Shown here piece after piece: positions 18,065 to 26,939 of a stretch of DNA of 64,000 nt (position 1 is its first letter; each line of letters starts with the position of its first letter). Position numbers and translations under genes: made by a program. Location of the stretch: assembly GCF_006575665.1 (NCBI RefSeq), contig NZ_CP041253.1, positions 2,207,001 through 2,271,000 of the forward strand, given 5' to 3'. Source of the DNA: Echinicola soli (GTDB lineage Bacteria; Bacteroidota; Bacteroidia; Cytophagales; Cyclobacteriaceae). Under the pieces are notes generated by a model. The model did no database searches, had not been told where the DNA came from, and saw nothing but the letters and a program-made list of their open reading frames with translations.

Positions 18065-21000
18065 TTAAAAGCCGATTTGAACACCTAACATGTAAGATCT
18101 TGCCTGAGGATAGATGCCCCGGTCGATACTCATCACACCACCGCCAATCTCAGGGTCGTATCCAGTGTACTTCGTGAACGTGGCGAGGTTTTCGCTCATG
18201 ACGTAGATCCGTGCGCGGTTCATACCTGCTTTTTGGGTGATGCTTTTAGGAAGTGTATAGCCCAATTGAAGGGTTTTGATCCGGAAGTAGTCACCATCTT
18301 CAAGGTAAAAATCAGAAGGGTTGTTGAAATTTTTGTTTGGATCACCTTCTACGATCCTCGGGTGGTCATTGGAGGTGCCTGGGCCTGTCCAGCGGTCCAG
18401 GACTTCCGTTTGCCAGTTGGCATTGCCTATGTCCAGCCGTCTTAAGCCTTGGAAGATCTTATTTCCCGCTACACCTTGACCAAAGAATACCAGGTCAAAA
18501 TTATTCCATTGGACACTGGCAGTGAAGCCGTAGGACCAAGTTGGGGTGGGGTTGCCGATAAAAGTACGGTCGGCTTCCGTTATTTGGCCATCCTCGTCCA
18601 GGTCTGCCCAGATAAAGTCCCCAGGCTGGGCGTCGGGCTGGATCATTTCGCCGTCTCCATTGGTGTAGTTTTCGACATCTTCCACAGTTTGGAAAATGCC
18701 TTGTGTTTGGAATCCGTAGAAGGAATTCATGGATTGGCCCACTGCTGTACGGGTGATGGGATAGGAGCTTGCCTGGAAGCTTTGCCCTCCAGAAAGGTAA
18801 GAGATCTCCGTCCCTAGATTGGTCACTTCGTTTTGCAGGTAAGAAACATTTCCGTTTAGGGAGAGCTCCACCTCACCCAGTAGCTTTCTGTATCCTAATT
18901 CCAATTCTACCCCTGTGTTTTCCATGTCAGCAATATTGGCTGCGGGGTTGGAAATGGCTCCGACATACCCTGGTATCCTGGGGTTTTGAAGTATGCCTTT
19001 GGTGACTTTTTTATACCAGTCAAAGGTGATGTTAAAGTCACCGAAAAGGGTTGCTTCAAAGCCAATATTGGCCTGGCTGGTCTCTTCCCACTTTAGGTCA
19101 GGATTGGAGGGGGCATTAGGACTGTAACCAATGGCGTAACTTCCTGTATTGCCAATGGTGTAGTTTCTCCCGCTTCCTATAGTGGAAAGGAAGGCAAAGT
19201 CACCAATGTTGTCATTCCCTACGATGCCGTAGCCGCCTCGAACTTTCAGAAAGTCCACTACGGCGTTGGTAGGCCAGAAGGCTTCTTGGGAAACGACCCA
19301 TCCTGCAGAGAAGGAAGGGAATATGCCGTAGCGGTTGTTTGGGCCAAATCGAGAGGAACCGTCTCTCCTTACCAATGCCTCCAAAAGGTATTTTTCCGCA
19401 TAATTGTAGTTGGCCCGTGCAAACAGTGAGCTTACCGTATGCCCAGCTCCTTCTGAGCCGTCTGCACTTCGCTGGTCATTGGGGACTTTGAAGTTCAGGG
19501 ACGCATCGTCAAAGTTATCTGCAGGGACATTGAAGAACGTTACGCTAGTGCTCCGGCCTCGATTGTCCAGGTAGGCACCTTGTCCCAGGAGTATCGTGAA
19601 GTTGTGCTTGTCAATCGACTTGGTGTAGGAAATGGTGTTTTCCAAGTTCCAATCGAATCTTCTGTTTTGGCCACGGGTAAAATTGGTTTGGTTAGAAACA
19701 TTGGTAGCGTTCAAATAGAAGATAGGCGTAAACGATTCGCTTCCCCAATAGGAGAGTTTTGCACCTAAAGTCGATCGCAGTTTCAGTCCTTTGATCGGTT
19801 CTGCTTCTGCATAAACATTGCCAACAAAATTGTCTGACCAGCTATAGTTGCCCAGGCGTGTTTGGGTGTAGGCAAGGGGGTTGGTCATTTCCTGTGCGAC
19901 GATGGTAGAGATTCCATAAGGCCTTCCCATGGCATCCCGGATCACTGGATTGGTGCTGTATGGCGGCTGATTGGCAGCAGTGGGATCAGTGATGACCACA
20001 GGCGTGATCGGATCCAGGTTGATCGCAGAGCTTAGTGGTCCGCCGAATTCACTGTTGGTGTTGCCCAGTCCGATGGACTTGTCATGTGCATAGCCAAGGT
20101 TCTGGCCCACTTTCAGCCACTTGGCAAGTTGATGCTCTGAGTTCAAGCGGAAATTGGTTCTTTTGTACCTGGAAATGTCACTGGCGACGATGCCTTCTTG
20201 GTCCAGATAGCCAAATGAGGCATAAAAAGTGGATTTTTCATTTCCTCCGCTGATGCTTAATTCATGGTTTTGCCGTTTGGCACTGTTGTTAAAGATCAGG
20301 TCCTGCCAATCCGTGCCCTTACCATAGCTTTCCGGGTCGGCGAATGGCGCGGTATTACCGGCATTGGTAGCGGCTTCATTTCTGATCATGGCGTATTGGC
20401 TCGCATCGAGCAGGCCCAGCTTTTGTGCTGGTGCCGAGGTGCCATAGAAGCCATTATAGTTGACGCGCATTTTTCCGGCTTCACCTTTTTTGGTGGTGAC
20501 CAGGATCACACCTGCTGCTGCCCTAGCTCCATAGATGGCTTGTGAAGCGGCATCTTTCAGTACTTCAATGGATTCGATATCGGATTGATTTAAGTATCCA
20601 ATGCCGCCATTGTCGACCACGACGCCATCGACTACCCATAGCGGGTCGTTATTGCCAAAGGTCGTGAGCCCTCGGACTCTAACAGTAGCACCAGCGCCAG
20701 GTTGGCCGGAGCTGGAGGCAATGGTGAGCCCTGAGGTCCGTCCTTGGAGTGCCTGTTCCACTCGGTTGATAGGCATGCTCTCCAGGTCACTGGCTTTTAC
20801 ACTGGAGATGGCACCGGTAACGACACTTTTTTTCTGGACTCCATATCCTACGACGACGACTTCTTCGAGCGCACTGAGATTTTCTTCCAGTTGGACGTTA
20901 AGGGTGGTTTGGTTGCTGATAGTGATTTTTTGGGGCTCCATGCCCAGGAGGCTGAAGACCAATACATTGCCTTGGGATGCTTGGATGGTATAATTTCCAT

Positions 21001-21175
21001 CTACACCTGTAATGGTTCCGGTGCCGGAACCTTCGATCATTACTGCTACACCGGGGAGTGGCTCCCCGTCACTTTTGAGTGTTACGTTACCTGTGATCTC
21101 ATTGTTTTGCGCATGACTTAGCATGGGCAGGAGGAGAAGACAGGAAATGAAGAAAATAGTAATTCTTCTTTCCAT
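18065..21175 (-). CDS. SusC/RagA family TonB-linked outer membrane transporter
   Basis: 1036 residues: signal peptide (about 1-22), carboxypeptidase-regulatory-like domain (about 25-110; GEPLPGVAVMIEGSGTGTIT), TonB box region followed by LEEVVVVGYGVQKKS, plug domain with DPLWVVDGVVVDNGGIGYLN and SIEVLKDAASQAIYGARAA, then a long beta-barrel ending in the aromatic MLGVQIGF. TonB-dependent import of oligosaccharides with SusD. First gene of the operon; the start lies just after the AAAAACCTATG leader. Upstream sequence carries a candidate -7 box and tandem TGTAGGGG repeats. Confidence 0.97.
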   Translation of the reverse strand: MERRITIFFISCLLLLPMLSHAQNNEITGNVTLKSDGEPLPGVAVMIEGSGTGTITGVDGNYTIQASQGNVLVFSLLGMEPQKITISNQTTLNVQLEENLSALEEVVVVGYGVQKKSVVTGAISSVKASDLESMPINRVEQALQGRTSGLTIASSSGQPGAGATVRVRGLTTFGNNDPLWVVDGVVVDNGGIGYLNQSDIESIEVLKDAASQAIYGARAAAGVILVTTKKGEAGKMRVNYNGFYGTSAPAQKLGLLDASQYAMIRNEAATNAGNTAPFADPESYGKGTDWQDLIFNNSAKRQNHELSISGGNEKSTFYASFGYLDQEGIVASDISRYKRTNFRLNSEHQLAKWLKVGQNLGYAHDKSIGLGNTNSEFGGPLSSAINLDPITPVVITDPTAANQPPYSTNPVIRDAMGRPYGISTIVAQEMTNPLAYTQTRLGNYSWSDNFVGNVYAEAEPIKGLKLRSTLGAKLSYWGSESFTPIFYLNATNVSNQTNFTRGQNRRFDWNLENTISYTKSIDKHNFTILLGQGAYLDNRGRSTSVTFFNVPADNFDDASLNFKVPNDQRSADGSEGAGHTVSSLFARANYNYAEKYLLEALVRRDGSSRFGPNNRYGIFPSFSAGWVVSQEAFWPTNAVVDFLKVRGGYGIVGNDNIGDFAFLSTIGSGRNYTIGNTGSYAIGYSPNAPSNPDLKWEETSQANIGFEATLFGDFNITFDWYKKVTKGILQNPRIPGYVGAISNPAANIADMENTGVELELGYRKLLGEVELSLNGNVSYLQNEVTNLGTEISYLSGGQSFQASSYPITRTAVGQSMNSFYGFQTQGIFQTVEDVENYTNGDGEMIQPDAQPGDFIWADLDEDGQITEADRTFIGNPTPTWSYGFTASVQWNNFDLVFFGQGVAGNKIFQGLRRLDIGNANWQTEVLDRWTGPGTSNDHPRIVEGDPNKNFNNPSDFYLEDGDYFRIKTLQLGYTLPKSITQKAGMNRARIYVMSENLATFTKYTGYDPEIGGGVMSIDRGIYPQARSYMLGVQIGF

Positions 21176-21250
21176 AGGTTTTTGGGTTAGGTTATTTTGA
21201 TTTTAATTAACTGATTTTTAAGGCCTGATTTTTAGACCAAAATCTTTGGT

Positions 21251-21258
21251 CAAAGATA
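21251..21258 (-). promoter_or_regulatory. Candidate -7 box of the SusC promoter
   Basis: Minus-strand TATCTTTG matches the Bacteroidota -7 consensus TAnnTTTG. No TTTG is seen at the expected -33 position, as for a promoter that needs an activator. The adjoining 7-bp inverted repeat GACCAAA-ATC-TTTGGTC (21235-21251) would span the start of transcription. Confidence 0.5.
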
Positions 21259-21290
21259 GGTAGGGACTGAGGTGTCAGTGAAATTAATCA

Positions 21291-21309
21291 CCCCTACATA
21301 GCCCCTACA
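21291..21309 (-). promoter_or_regulatory. Tandem TGTAGGGG repeats, candidate activator site for the susC operon
   Basis: On the minus strand TGTAGGGG occurs twice (21309-21302 and 21298-21291) with an 11-bp period, that is one turn of DNA. The pair ends about 32 bp upstream of the candidate -7 box, in the usual activator position. The adjacent gene encodes a LuxR-type DNA-binding membrane regulator, the probable binder. Confidence 0.5.
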
Positions 21310-21383
21310 GGAAATTAAAAAATAGCCTTTATGATCATTTTGAGCCACTACATGTGTACTACACTTGGCTTATCAGTAAAAGA

Positions 21384-24314
21384 TTATGGTTTTGGGAGGT
21401 TGGTAGTGTCTGTCTGGTCGGACCCACTAGTGGTCTGGATTAGAAAATCAAATAAGTTGGTATCCGGGGAAAGTTGAAGTTTTTTACGTAGACGGTACCT
21501 GCCTACCTCCACCGCTTTAGGTGAGATGCTGAGCAATTGGGCGATTTCTTTGGAGGAAAGGTTCATCTTCAGAAAAGCGCAAATCTTGAGCTCGTTTGGT
21601 GTCAGTTCTGGGTATTTTTCCTTTAAGGTGCTTAAAAAATTAGAGTGGACATGGTCAAAGTGCATCGAGAAACGATCCCAGTCACTATCGCTTCGTTCCA
21701 CTTCGCTGATCAGCTTTAGAAGACGTTTGAAATCGGTAGATTCATTTTCCAGCTTATGGTTTTTTCCCAATACCATAAGTTCTTCTTTGATTTTTGTGAG
21801 GACCTTGCCTCGCTGGACCAAGTGCATGGTGGTGGAGGCCAGTTCTTGGTTTTTATAATTGATGTCCGCCTGAAGCTTTTCGTTTTTTAGGTTTACGATT
21901 TCTTTTTCATTTCTGTCCAGCTCAAGCTGGTGGAAATGCTTAAGGTGAGATTGCTCTTTCAAGTGCTTTTTCTTTTGCCATTTAAGAATAAGATAAATGG
22001 CACCGCTTAATATAAGCAGGTAAACACAGTAGCTCCAGAAGGAATTGTACCAAGCTGGTAGGACCGTAAAGTGATAGGTGTTGATTGGAGATTCATTGCC
22101 CAGGTTATTCCTTGATTTTACCTTGAAGGAATAATTGCCTGCGGGCAAGTTGGTATAGTCTTTTTCGCTTTTACTGCTCCATGCGGACCAAGATCGGTCA
22201 AAGCCCTCCAGCATATAGCTGTATTCTAAGTTGCTAAACTGACCAAAGATTGTACTCGAGTATTCAAAGTGGAAGGAGTTCCATGAATACGGTAGAGACG
22301 GCTCATCCGGAGATTGGGAGGGCAGGGTTGGCTTGTGCCCTCCAAAGAGCACACTGTCTTTCTTTCCAAATAAGGTTACCTTACCGATAAGGACATCGGG
22401 TTGGGTGATGTTTTTGCGATACTTGTCATAATTGATGTGAAAGAATCCTTTATTGGCACCTATAAAGATGTTTTGCCGGTCTAAGGGGTAGATGCTTTCG
22501 TGCCCACCGACGACTTTTCCTGATAGTTCCGGAAGGTGGGTGATCGTAAACGGGGTGTCGTTATGGGGCTGGTTAAAATCAATGACACTTACATTCTTGT
22601 TGGAGACATACCAAATATTCCCTTCGCGATCTTCTTTCAGGTGCTGTATGCTGACGCCTTTTAGGTTTCGGTTGACGATGTTGGATGGGATAAACAGGTC
22701 TTGCTGCTCATTATATTCGTAAATGCCATCTTCTGTGGCCACTACGATCCTGTTCTTGATTCGGAAGATATAATTGTATAGATCCGATGGAAGTCCGTTT
22801 TTAGCGGTATAGATCTTAGTAGCGGAGATCCGGGATTGGTCAGCTGAAAGGTCAAGCCTGAAGATCCCACGGTAGGGGTGGGAACCCCATATACGATTGT
22901 TTTGGTAGTCCATTACCATGAACCGCAGTGATTCCGACAGCCCATTTAGATGCTGATGGTGTCCGAAAGCCCCCGATTCATAATCAATATTGTATAACCC
23001 AGTGTAGGTTCCAATAAATACTTTGTTGGAGGGAAGAATAGGAGAGGCAGGCTGGAAAAGCCAAGTGCCCGGAGCGGGATATACCTGAAAGGCAGTGGTG
23101 TTTTCGATAAAGAAAGCACCTTCTTCATGGGCCATAAGCAAATGGTCATTGATGGTTTGTAGGTTCCATACCTGGCCTGTGCTGGACTTGACAGTAGAAA
23201 ACCTGCCCTTGCTGAAACTGAGGTCATCCTCTTTTTCCGTGAAATCAAATTGGTATAGCCCGTCAGCCGTGCCGATATATAAATGGTCTTGGTGGTAAGC
23301 AGCAGCATAGCCCGTGACCCTTTTATTTTTGTCCGGATGGATTTGTTTGATGGCTCCATTGATTGCGATATAGTCAATGCCGTCATCCAGGCCTAGCCAG
23401 AGACCTTTGTTTCTATCCACAAAAATACTGCGGACATTATTGGTTTGCATGCCTTCCCTGTAGGAGTAGTGTTGAACCAATTTGCCTGAGTTATCCATGA
23501 TCAGTAGCCCTGAAGATTTGGTTCCCAGCCCGATCCATCGGTCATTGATTCGGGAAATGCAATTGAGGCGTTGGCTGGTCAGTAAAGAGTCGAAGTTAGT
23601 TTTTAGTTTGGTGATTTTTCTGTTTTGGATTAAGAATAGTCCGCGATCGGGCGAAGAAACCAAAAGGGAATCTTCCCCGGCTTTGATGATTCCATTGATG
23701 TCAGGAAGGTCGGAAGTGGCTTTGTCGAGGACAGGTTGCCAGACCTCCCCATTAAACCTGAGCAATCCATGGCCTTCTTCATGGGCATATACCTGTCCAT
23801 CAGCAGCGCCTAAATATTTCCATTCTGTGTTTGACTTATAAACTCGGATGCTATTTCCTTTATAGTGTAGGATTTTAGTAAACTCCATGAAGTACACCTC
23901 GTCATTATGGACCACGATGTTCCATATGTCTGCAAAATCCCTGTCCTCTTCAGGGATAAGGTTCTTGAGAGAGGTGAATTGGAGTGTTCCATTGGCTTGT
24001 GGAGAGAAATAGCCAATGTCGTCTTGTCCACCTACGAATATTCTCCCGTCCTTGTCCAACTTTACCGACCTGATGATGGTTTGATTAGGGAGTTGGTGGA
24101 GGTTCCAGTAGCGGCCGTTAAAAGTGAGCAGCCCTTCATTGTTTCCAAAGTACAGGATCCCTTCTTTATCCTGGGCGGTAGACCAATTTTGGAGTCCAGC
24201 TTGGTAGGCCAGGTTGTTATAATTGATGATGTTGGGAGCGGCCAATTGTCGCTGTCCCAGGCTGTAATGGCCTAGCATCATCAATAAAACTATGGACAGT
24301 AAAGCACTTCGCAT
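21384..24314 (-). CDS. Membrane-tethered propeller/Y_Y_Y/LuxR-HTH transcription regulator
   Basis: 976 residues. Signal peptide (about 1-20), a large periplasmic sensor made of two-component-regulator-propeller repeats (for example RSVKLDKDGRIFVGGQDDIGY and NNVRSIFVDRNKGLWLGLDD), a Y_Y_Y domain (about 665-745, LEYSYMLEGFDRSWSAWS), one transmembrane helix near 750-772, a coiled-coil linker, and a C-terminal LuxR-type helix-turn-helix (904-958, LTPNELKICAFLKMNLSSKE). No histidine kinase or receiver domain is present, so signal would pass directly from periplasmic sugar to a membrane-bound DNA-binding domain. It lies directly upstream of the SusC operon, in the same direction, and probably controls it. 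Confidence 0.9.
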   Translation of the reverse strand: MRSALLSIVLLMMLGHYSLGQRQLAAPNIINYNNLAYQAGLQNWSTAQDKEGILYFGNNEGLLTFNGRYWNLHQLPNQTIIRSVKLDKDGRIFVGGQDDIGYFSPQANGTLQFTSLKNLIPEEDRDFADIWNIVVHNDEVYFMEFTKILHYKGNSIRVYKSNTEWKYLGAADGQVYAHEEGHGLLRFNGEVWQPVLDKATSDLPDINGIIKAGEDSLLVSSPDRGLFLIQNRKITKLKTNFDSLLTSQRLNCISRINDRWIGLGTKSSGLLIMDNSGKLVQHYSYREGMQTNNVRSIFVDRNKGLWLGLDDGIDYIAINGAIKQIHPDKNKRVTGYAAAYHQDHLYIGTADGLYQFDFTEKEDDLSFSKGRFSTVKSSTGQVWNLQTINDHLLMAHEEGAFFIENTTAFQVYPAPGTWLFQPASPILPSNKVFIGTYTGLYNIDYESGAFGHHQHLNGLSESLRFMVMDYQNNRIWGSHPYRGIFRLDLSADQSRISATKIYTAKNGLPSDLYNYIFRIKNRIVVATEDGIYEYNEQQDLFIPSNIVNRNLKGVSIQHLKEDREGNIWYVSNKNVSVIDFNQPHNDTPFTITHLPELSGKVVGGHESIYPLDRQNIFIGANKGFFHINYDKYRKNITQPDVLIGKVTLFGKKDSVLFGGHKPTLPSQSPDEPSLPYSWNSFHFEYSSTIFGQFSNLEYSYMLEGFDRSWSAWSSKSEKDYTNLPAGNYSFKVKSRNNLGNESPINTYHFTVLPAWYNSFWSYCVYLLILSGAIYLILKWQKKKHLKEQSHLKHFHQLELDRNEKEIVNLKNEKLQADINYKNQELASTTMHLVQRGKVLTKIKEELMVLGKNHKLENESTDFKRLLKLISEVERSDSDWDRFSMHFDHVHSNFLSTLKEKYPELTPNELKICAFLKMNLSSKEIAQLLSISPKAVEVGRYRLRKKLQLSPDTNLFDFLIQTTSGSDQTDTTNLPKP

Positions 24315-25125
24315 CGACTAATTTTAGGTTTTGTGGAATTATTATAAACCTAATAATAGTAAAATATTTAAGATAAACGGGGAATTATCCGTAGAAGTCT
24401 ACTAGATGGATAGTGTAAATTACTCAGCGGTAAATAGGAGGCAAGCCTTTGAATCAGGGGAAGAGACCTTGCCACGGCTTTTTAGTTTAATTTCGGGAAT
24501 AGGGCTTTTGATATACAAAATCTTCCTTAAATTATGTCATGGTTTATCTAAACTTTACTTTCAATGCCTGTTAACTTGAGGAGGATTATTGTGGGACTGA
24601 AGGAAGATCTGACTACCTGGGGCTATGCCGGTATTTACAGCCAAAAAAATGTTTCATGAAATCAATTTAATCATGAAAATAGCCTTCTTACATTCTTTTT
24701 GTTCCAGTGATTTTCATGTTGAGAAGCGATACAGATGGTGAGCTGTAAAATCCGTCGCCAAGGAAGTGTGTTCGTATATTTGGAGTATTGAATTTGCGCA
24801 GGTAGTTGATTTTGTACGGGGAGGGATTGGCGGATTTTTTTTGAAGCTAATGTTTGTGATAAGGGAATAATTACTCTAAACAGGTGGTTTGTTCGTTTTT
24901 CTGTATTAAAAAAGAGTGTTTGTTATGGGTAATTTGTGTTTTGATAAATTTTTCGTTAAAAAATTTGGATATGTTGGTTGGATATATTTAATCTTGCAGA
25001 AAGTTTAAGCAGCGCCTTGAGTTAGACGATAGCACGAGTCATCCAATAGTTAAGAGTAACTTTTCTGCTTTGGGCCTCGTTTTTACTTTTATTATTGACG
25101 AGACACACCACATAAAATTATTAAA
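24315..25125. other. Long intergenic region before the M28 peptidase
   Basis: 811 bp without a convincing gene. A 57-codon open frame (24406-24579) is not supported by any recognisable feature. The right end holds a candidate promoter (24964-24996). The rest shows runs of T and no clear repeats or RNA gene that I can recognise. Confidence 0.5.
24964..24996 (+). promoter_or_regulatory. Candidate promoter of the M28 peptidase gene
   Basis: TTTG (24964-24967), 21 bp spacer, TAATCTTG (24989-24996), one mismatch from the Bacteroidota TTTG/TAnnTTTG pattern. It would give a leader of about 120 nt. Confidence 0.4.
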
Positions 25126-26106
25126 GTGAGGAGATTATTTATTAATACCATAGTTTGTGCAGTTTATAGCTGTTTTATGGGATGTACGGTAGCAGCCCAA
25201 ATAAGCGATACCAGAATTACGGAGGATGAGATTGAGCAACATTTGACGTTTTTAACATCATCCAAAACAAAAGGCAGATATCCAGGTACTGCCGGAAACC
25301 GTAGAGTAGTAAAGTATATTAGGTCTGAATTTGAGCAATATGGTCTTAAAAGTTTCAATGGAGACTATCTACAGAAATTTAATGCCAAGCTAAGGACTGC
25401 TGATGGAGAGGAGTCCAGCAAGGAGGTGAAGACATGGAATGTGGTAGGTTATATTGAAGGCAATGATAATCATTACAAAAAGGAGTATATCGTGATCGGT
25501 GCCCATTATGATCATTTGGGGTATGGCGGCCCTTCTTCAAAGAAGCCAGGGAGTGAGGAGATTCATCCTGGTGCCGATGACAATGCCAGCGGAGTTTCTG
25601 CCTTATTGGAAATTGCTGAAAAGATGGCAAGAAATAGGTATATGCTGGATAGGAGTGTGATATTTGTTTCTTTTGGAGCAGAAGAACAAGGCCTTTTGGG
25701 ATCCAAATATTTTGTGGAGCATCTTCCTGTGGATAAGGAGAAAGTAAAACTCATGATCAATATGGATATGATCGGCAGGTTAAATACCGAGAAGCAAATC
25801 TATATGGGCGGAGCCGGGACTTTTCCTGGTGGGGTTAAACTCATGAAAGAACTGGGGATTCAGATGGGGTTAAACCCTGTCGTGCATGCTGGCGAAGTAG
25901 GTGGATCTGATCACGTTTCTTTTTACAAAGAAGGGATATCAGTTGTAGGCCTTCATACCGGTGGACATTCAGAGTACCATCGTCCCGAAGACACCATGGA
26001 TTTGATCAATATTGGTGGGGAAAGGACAATTGCGGAGTATATTTACAAGGTGTTGATACGTGTAGTCAATGAAAATTATGAGCTGACTTTTATTAATCAG
26101 GATTAG
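25126..26106 (+). CDS. M28 family zinc aminopeptidase, exported
   Basis: 326 residues from a GTG start at 25126; an export signal ends near residue 24 (TVAAQ). The di-zinc M28 site is complete: His127/Asp129 (HYDHLG), Asp151/152 (GADDNASG), catalytic Glu186 and Glu187 (GAEEQGL), Asp214 (NMDMIGR) and His285 (SEYHRPEDT). Releases amino acids from peptides in the periplasm or outside. A single-gene unit, closed by a shared terminator with the convergent SDR gene. Confidence 0.93.
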   Translation: MRRLFINTIVCAVYSCFMGCTVAAQISDTRITEDEIEQHLTFLTSSKTKGRYPGTAGNRRVVKYIRSEFEQYGLKSFNGDYLQKFNAKLRTADGEESSKEVKTWNVVGYIEGNDNHYKKEYIVIGAHYDHLGYGGPSSKKPGSEEIHPGADDNASGVSALLEIAEKMARNRYMLDRSVIFVSFGAEEQGLLGSKYFVEHLPVDKEKVKLMINMDMIGRLNTEKQIYMGGAGTFPGGVKLMKELGIQMGLNPVVHAGEVGGSDHVSFYKEGISVVGLHTGGHSEYHRPEDTMDLINIGGERTIAEYIYKVLIRVVNENYELTFINQD

Positions 26107-26123
26107 GATGGTCCAAGGCAGCA

Positions 26124-26163
26124 AAAAATCCCAAAGGCTTAAAAGTGCCTTTGGGATTTTTTT
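26124..26163. terminator. Bidirectional terminator between M28 and SDR genes
   Basis: AATCCCAAAGGC pairs fully with GCCTTTGGGATT around an 8-base loop, with A and T runs on the outer sides. It serves two convergent genes. Confidence 0.88.
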
Positions 26164-26173
26164 GTTAGAATCG

Positions 26174-26929
26174 TCAAAAACCAATAGAATTACCCCCGTC
26201 CACAGGCAGTACTGTTCCTGTGACATAACTAGCACTTTCTGAGGCGAGGTAATAAACAGCGTCGGCAATATGTTCCGGGTTGCCGAGCGCTCCCATGGGA
26301 GTTCTGGAGAGTACTTTCTGTTTTCTTTCAGGGTCTCCGTTGAGGGCCTTGGCAGACATTTCTGTGGCGATAAATCCCGGTGCCACACAATTTACCCTGA
26401 TGCCCAACGGCGAGAGCTCTACCGCCATGGCTTTGGTCATGCCTTCGATGGCAGATTTGGATGCGGTATAGGCGATGACTTTTGGGATGCCATATTGGGA
26501 TGCCATTGAGCTGATATTGACGATTGTTCCGCTTTTTTGACTGGTCATGATCTTGGCTACTTCCCTGCTCAGCGAAAATACAGCCGATACATTTGTGGTG
26601 ATGATTTGTTGAAATTCCTCGTCGGTGACTTCCATAAATGGCTTTTTCATATTGATGCCGGCATTGTTGACCAAAATGTCAATTTTCCCATGATCAGCTA
26701 TGATGGAGCGGATCAATTCCGGGATATTTTTCAGATCGTTTAAGTCAAAAGCATAGTAATGGCAATTAGGACCAAGTTCTTCTTGGGCTTTCACCAGTTT
26801 GGTCCTGTTTCTGCCGATAATGATGGTTTTGATACTGTTGTCACAGAGCTTTTTGGCAGTGGCCATTCCAAGCCCTGACGCGCCACCAGTGACGATGGCT
26901 ACTGGTCTGTTTGTTTTTGAAATGTTCAT
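26174..26929 (-). CDS. SDR-family NAD(P)-dependent dehydrogenase, possible fructuronate/uronate-pathway reductase
   Basis: 251 residues, classical short-chain dehydrogenase: TGGASGLG (14-21), NNAG (88-91), catalytic Ser140/141, Tyr154 and Lys158 (YTASK), and the C-terminal ESASYVTGTVLPVDGG. It follows the alpha-glucuronidase gene after 10 bp and is in the lacI-GH67 transcription unit. The locus has mannonate dehydratase but no UxuB of the long-chain type, so this SDR is a candidate D-fructuronate reductase (some Bacillus and Thermotoga relatives do this with SDR enzymes). A gluconate-5-dehydrogenase-like or KduD-like role is the main alternative. Confidence 0.87.
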   Translation of the reverse strand: MNISKTNRPVAIVTGGASGLGMATAKKLCDNSIKTIIIGRNRTKLVKAQEELGPNCHYYAFDLNDLKNIPELIRSIIADHGKIDILVNNAGINMKKPFMEVTDEEFQQIITTNVSAVFSLSREVAKIMTSQKSGTIVNISSMASQYGIPKVIAYTASKSAIEGMTKAMAVELSPLGIRVNCVAPGFIATEMSAKALNGDPERKQKVLSRTPMGALGNPEHIADAVYYLASESASYVTGTVLPVDGGNSIGF

Positions 26930-26939
26930 TTGTTTGTTC

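Noticed and set aside
24406..24579. 57-codon plus-strand frame in the gap before the M28 gene
   Set aside because: No domain, no clear leader, antiparallel context unknown; consistent with chance.
24638..24658. CATGAAATCAATTTAATCATG as a fifth LacI-type operator
   Set aside because: It lacks the central CG shared by the four accepted sites.
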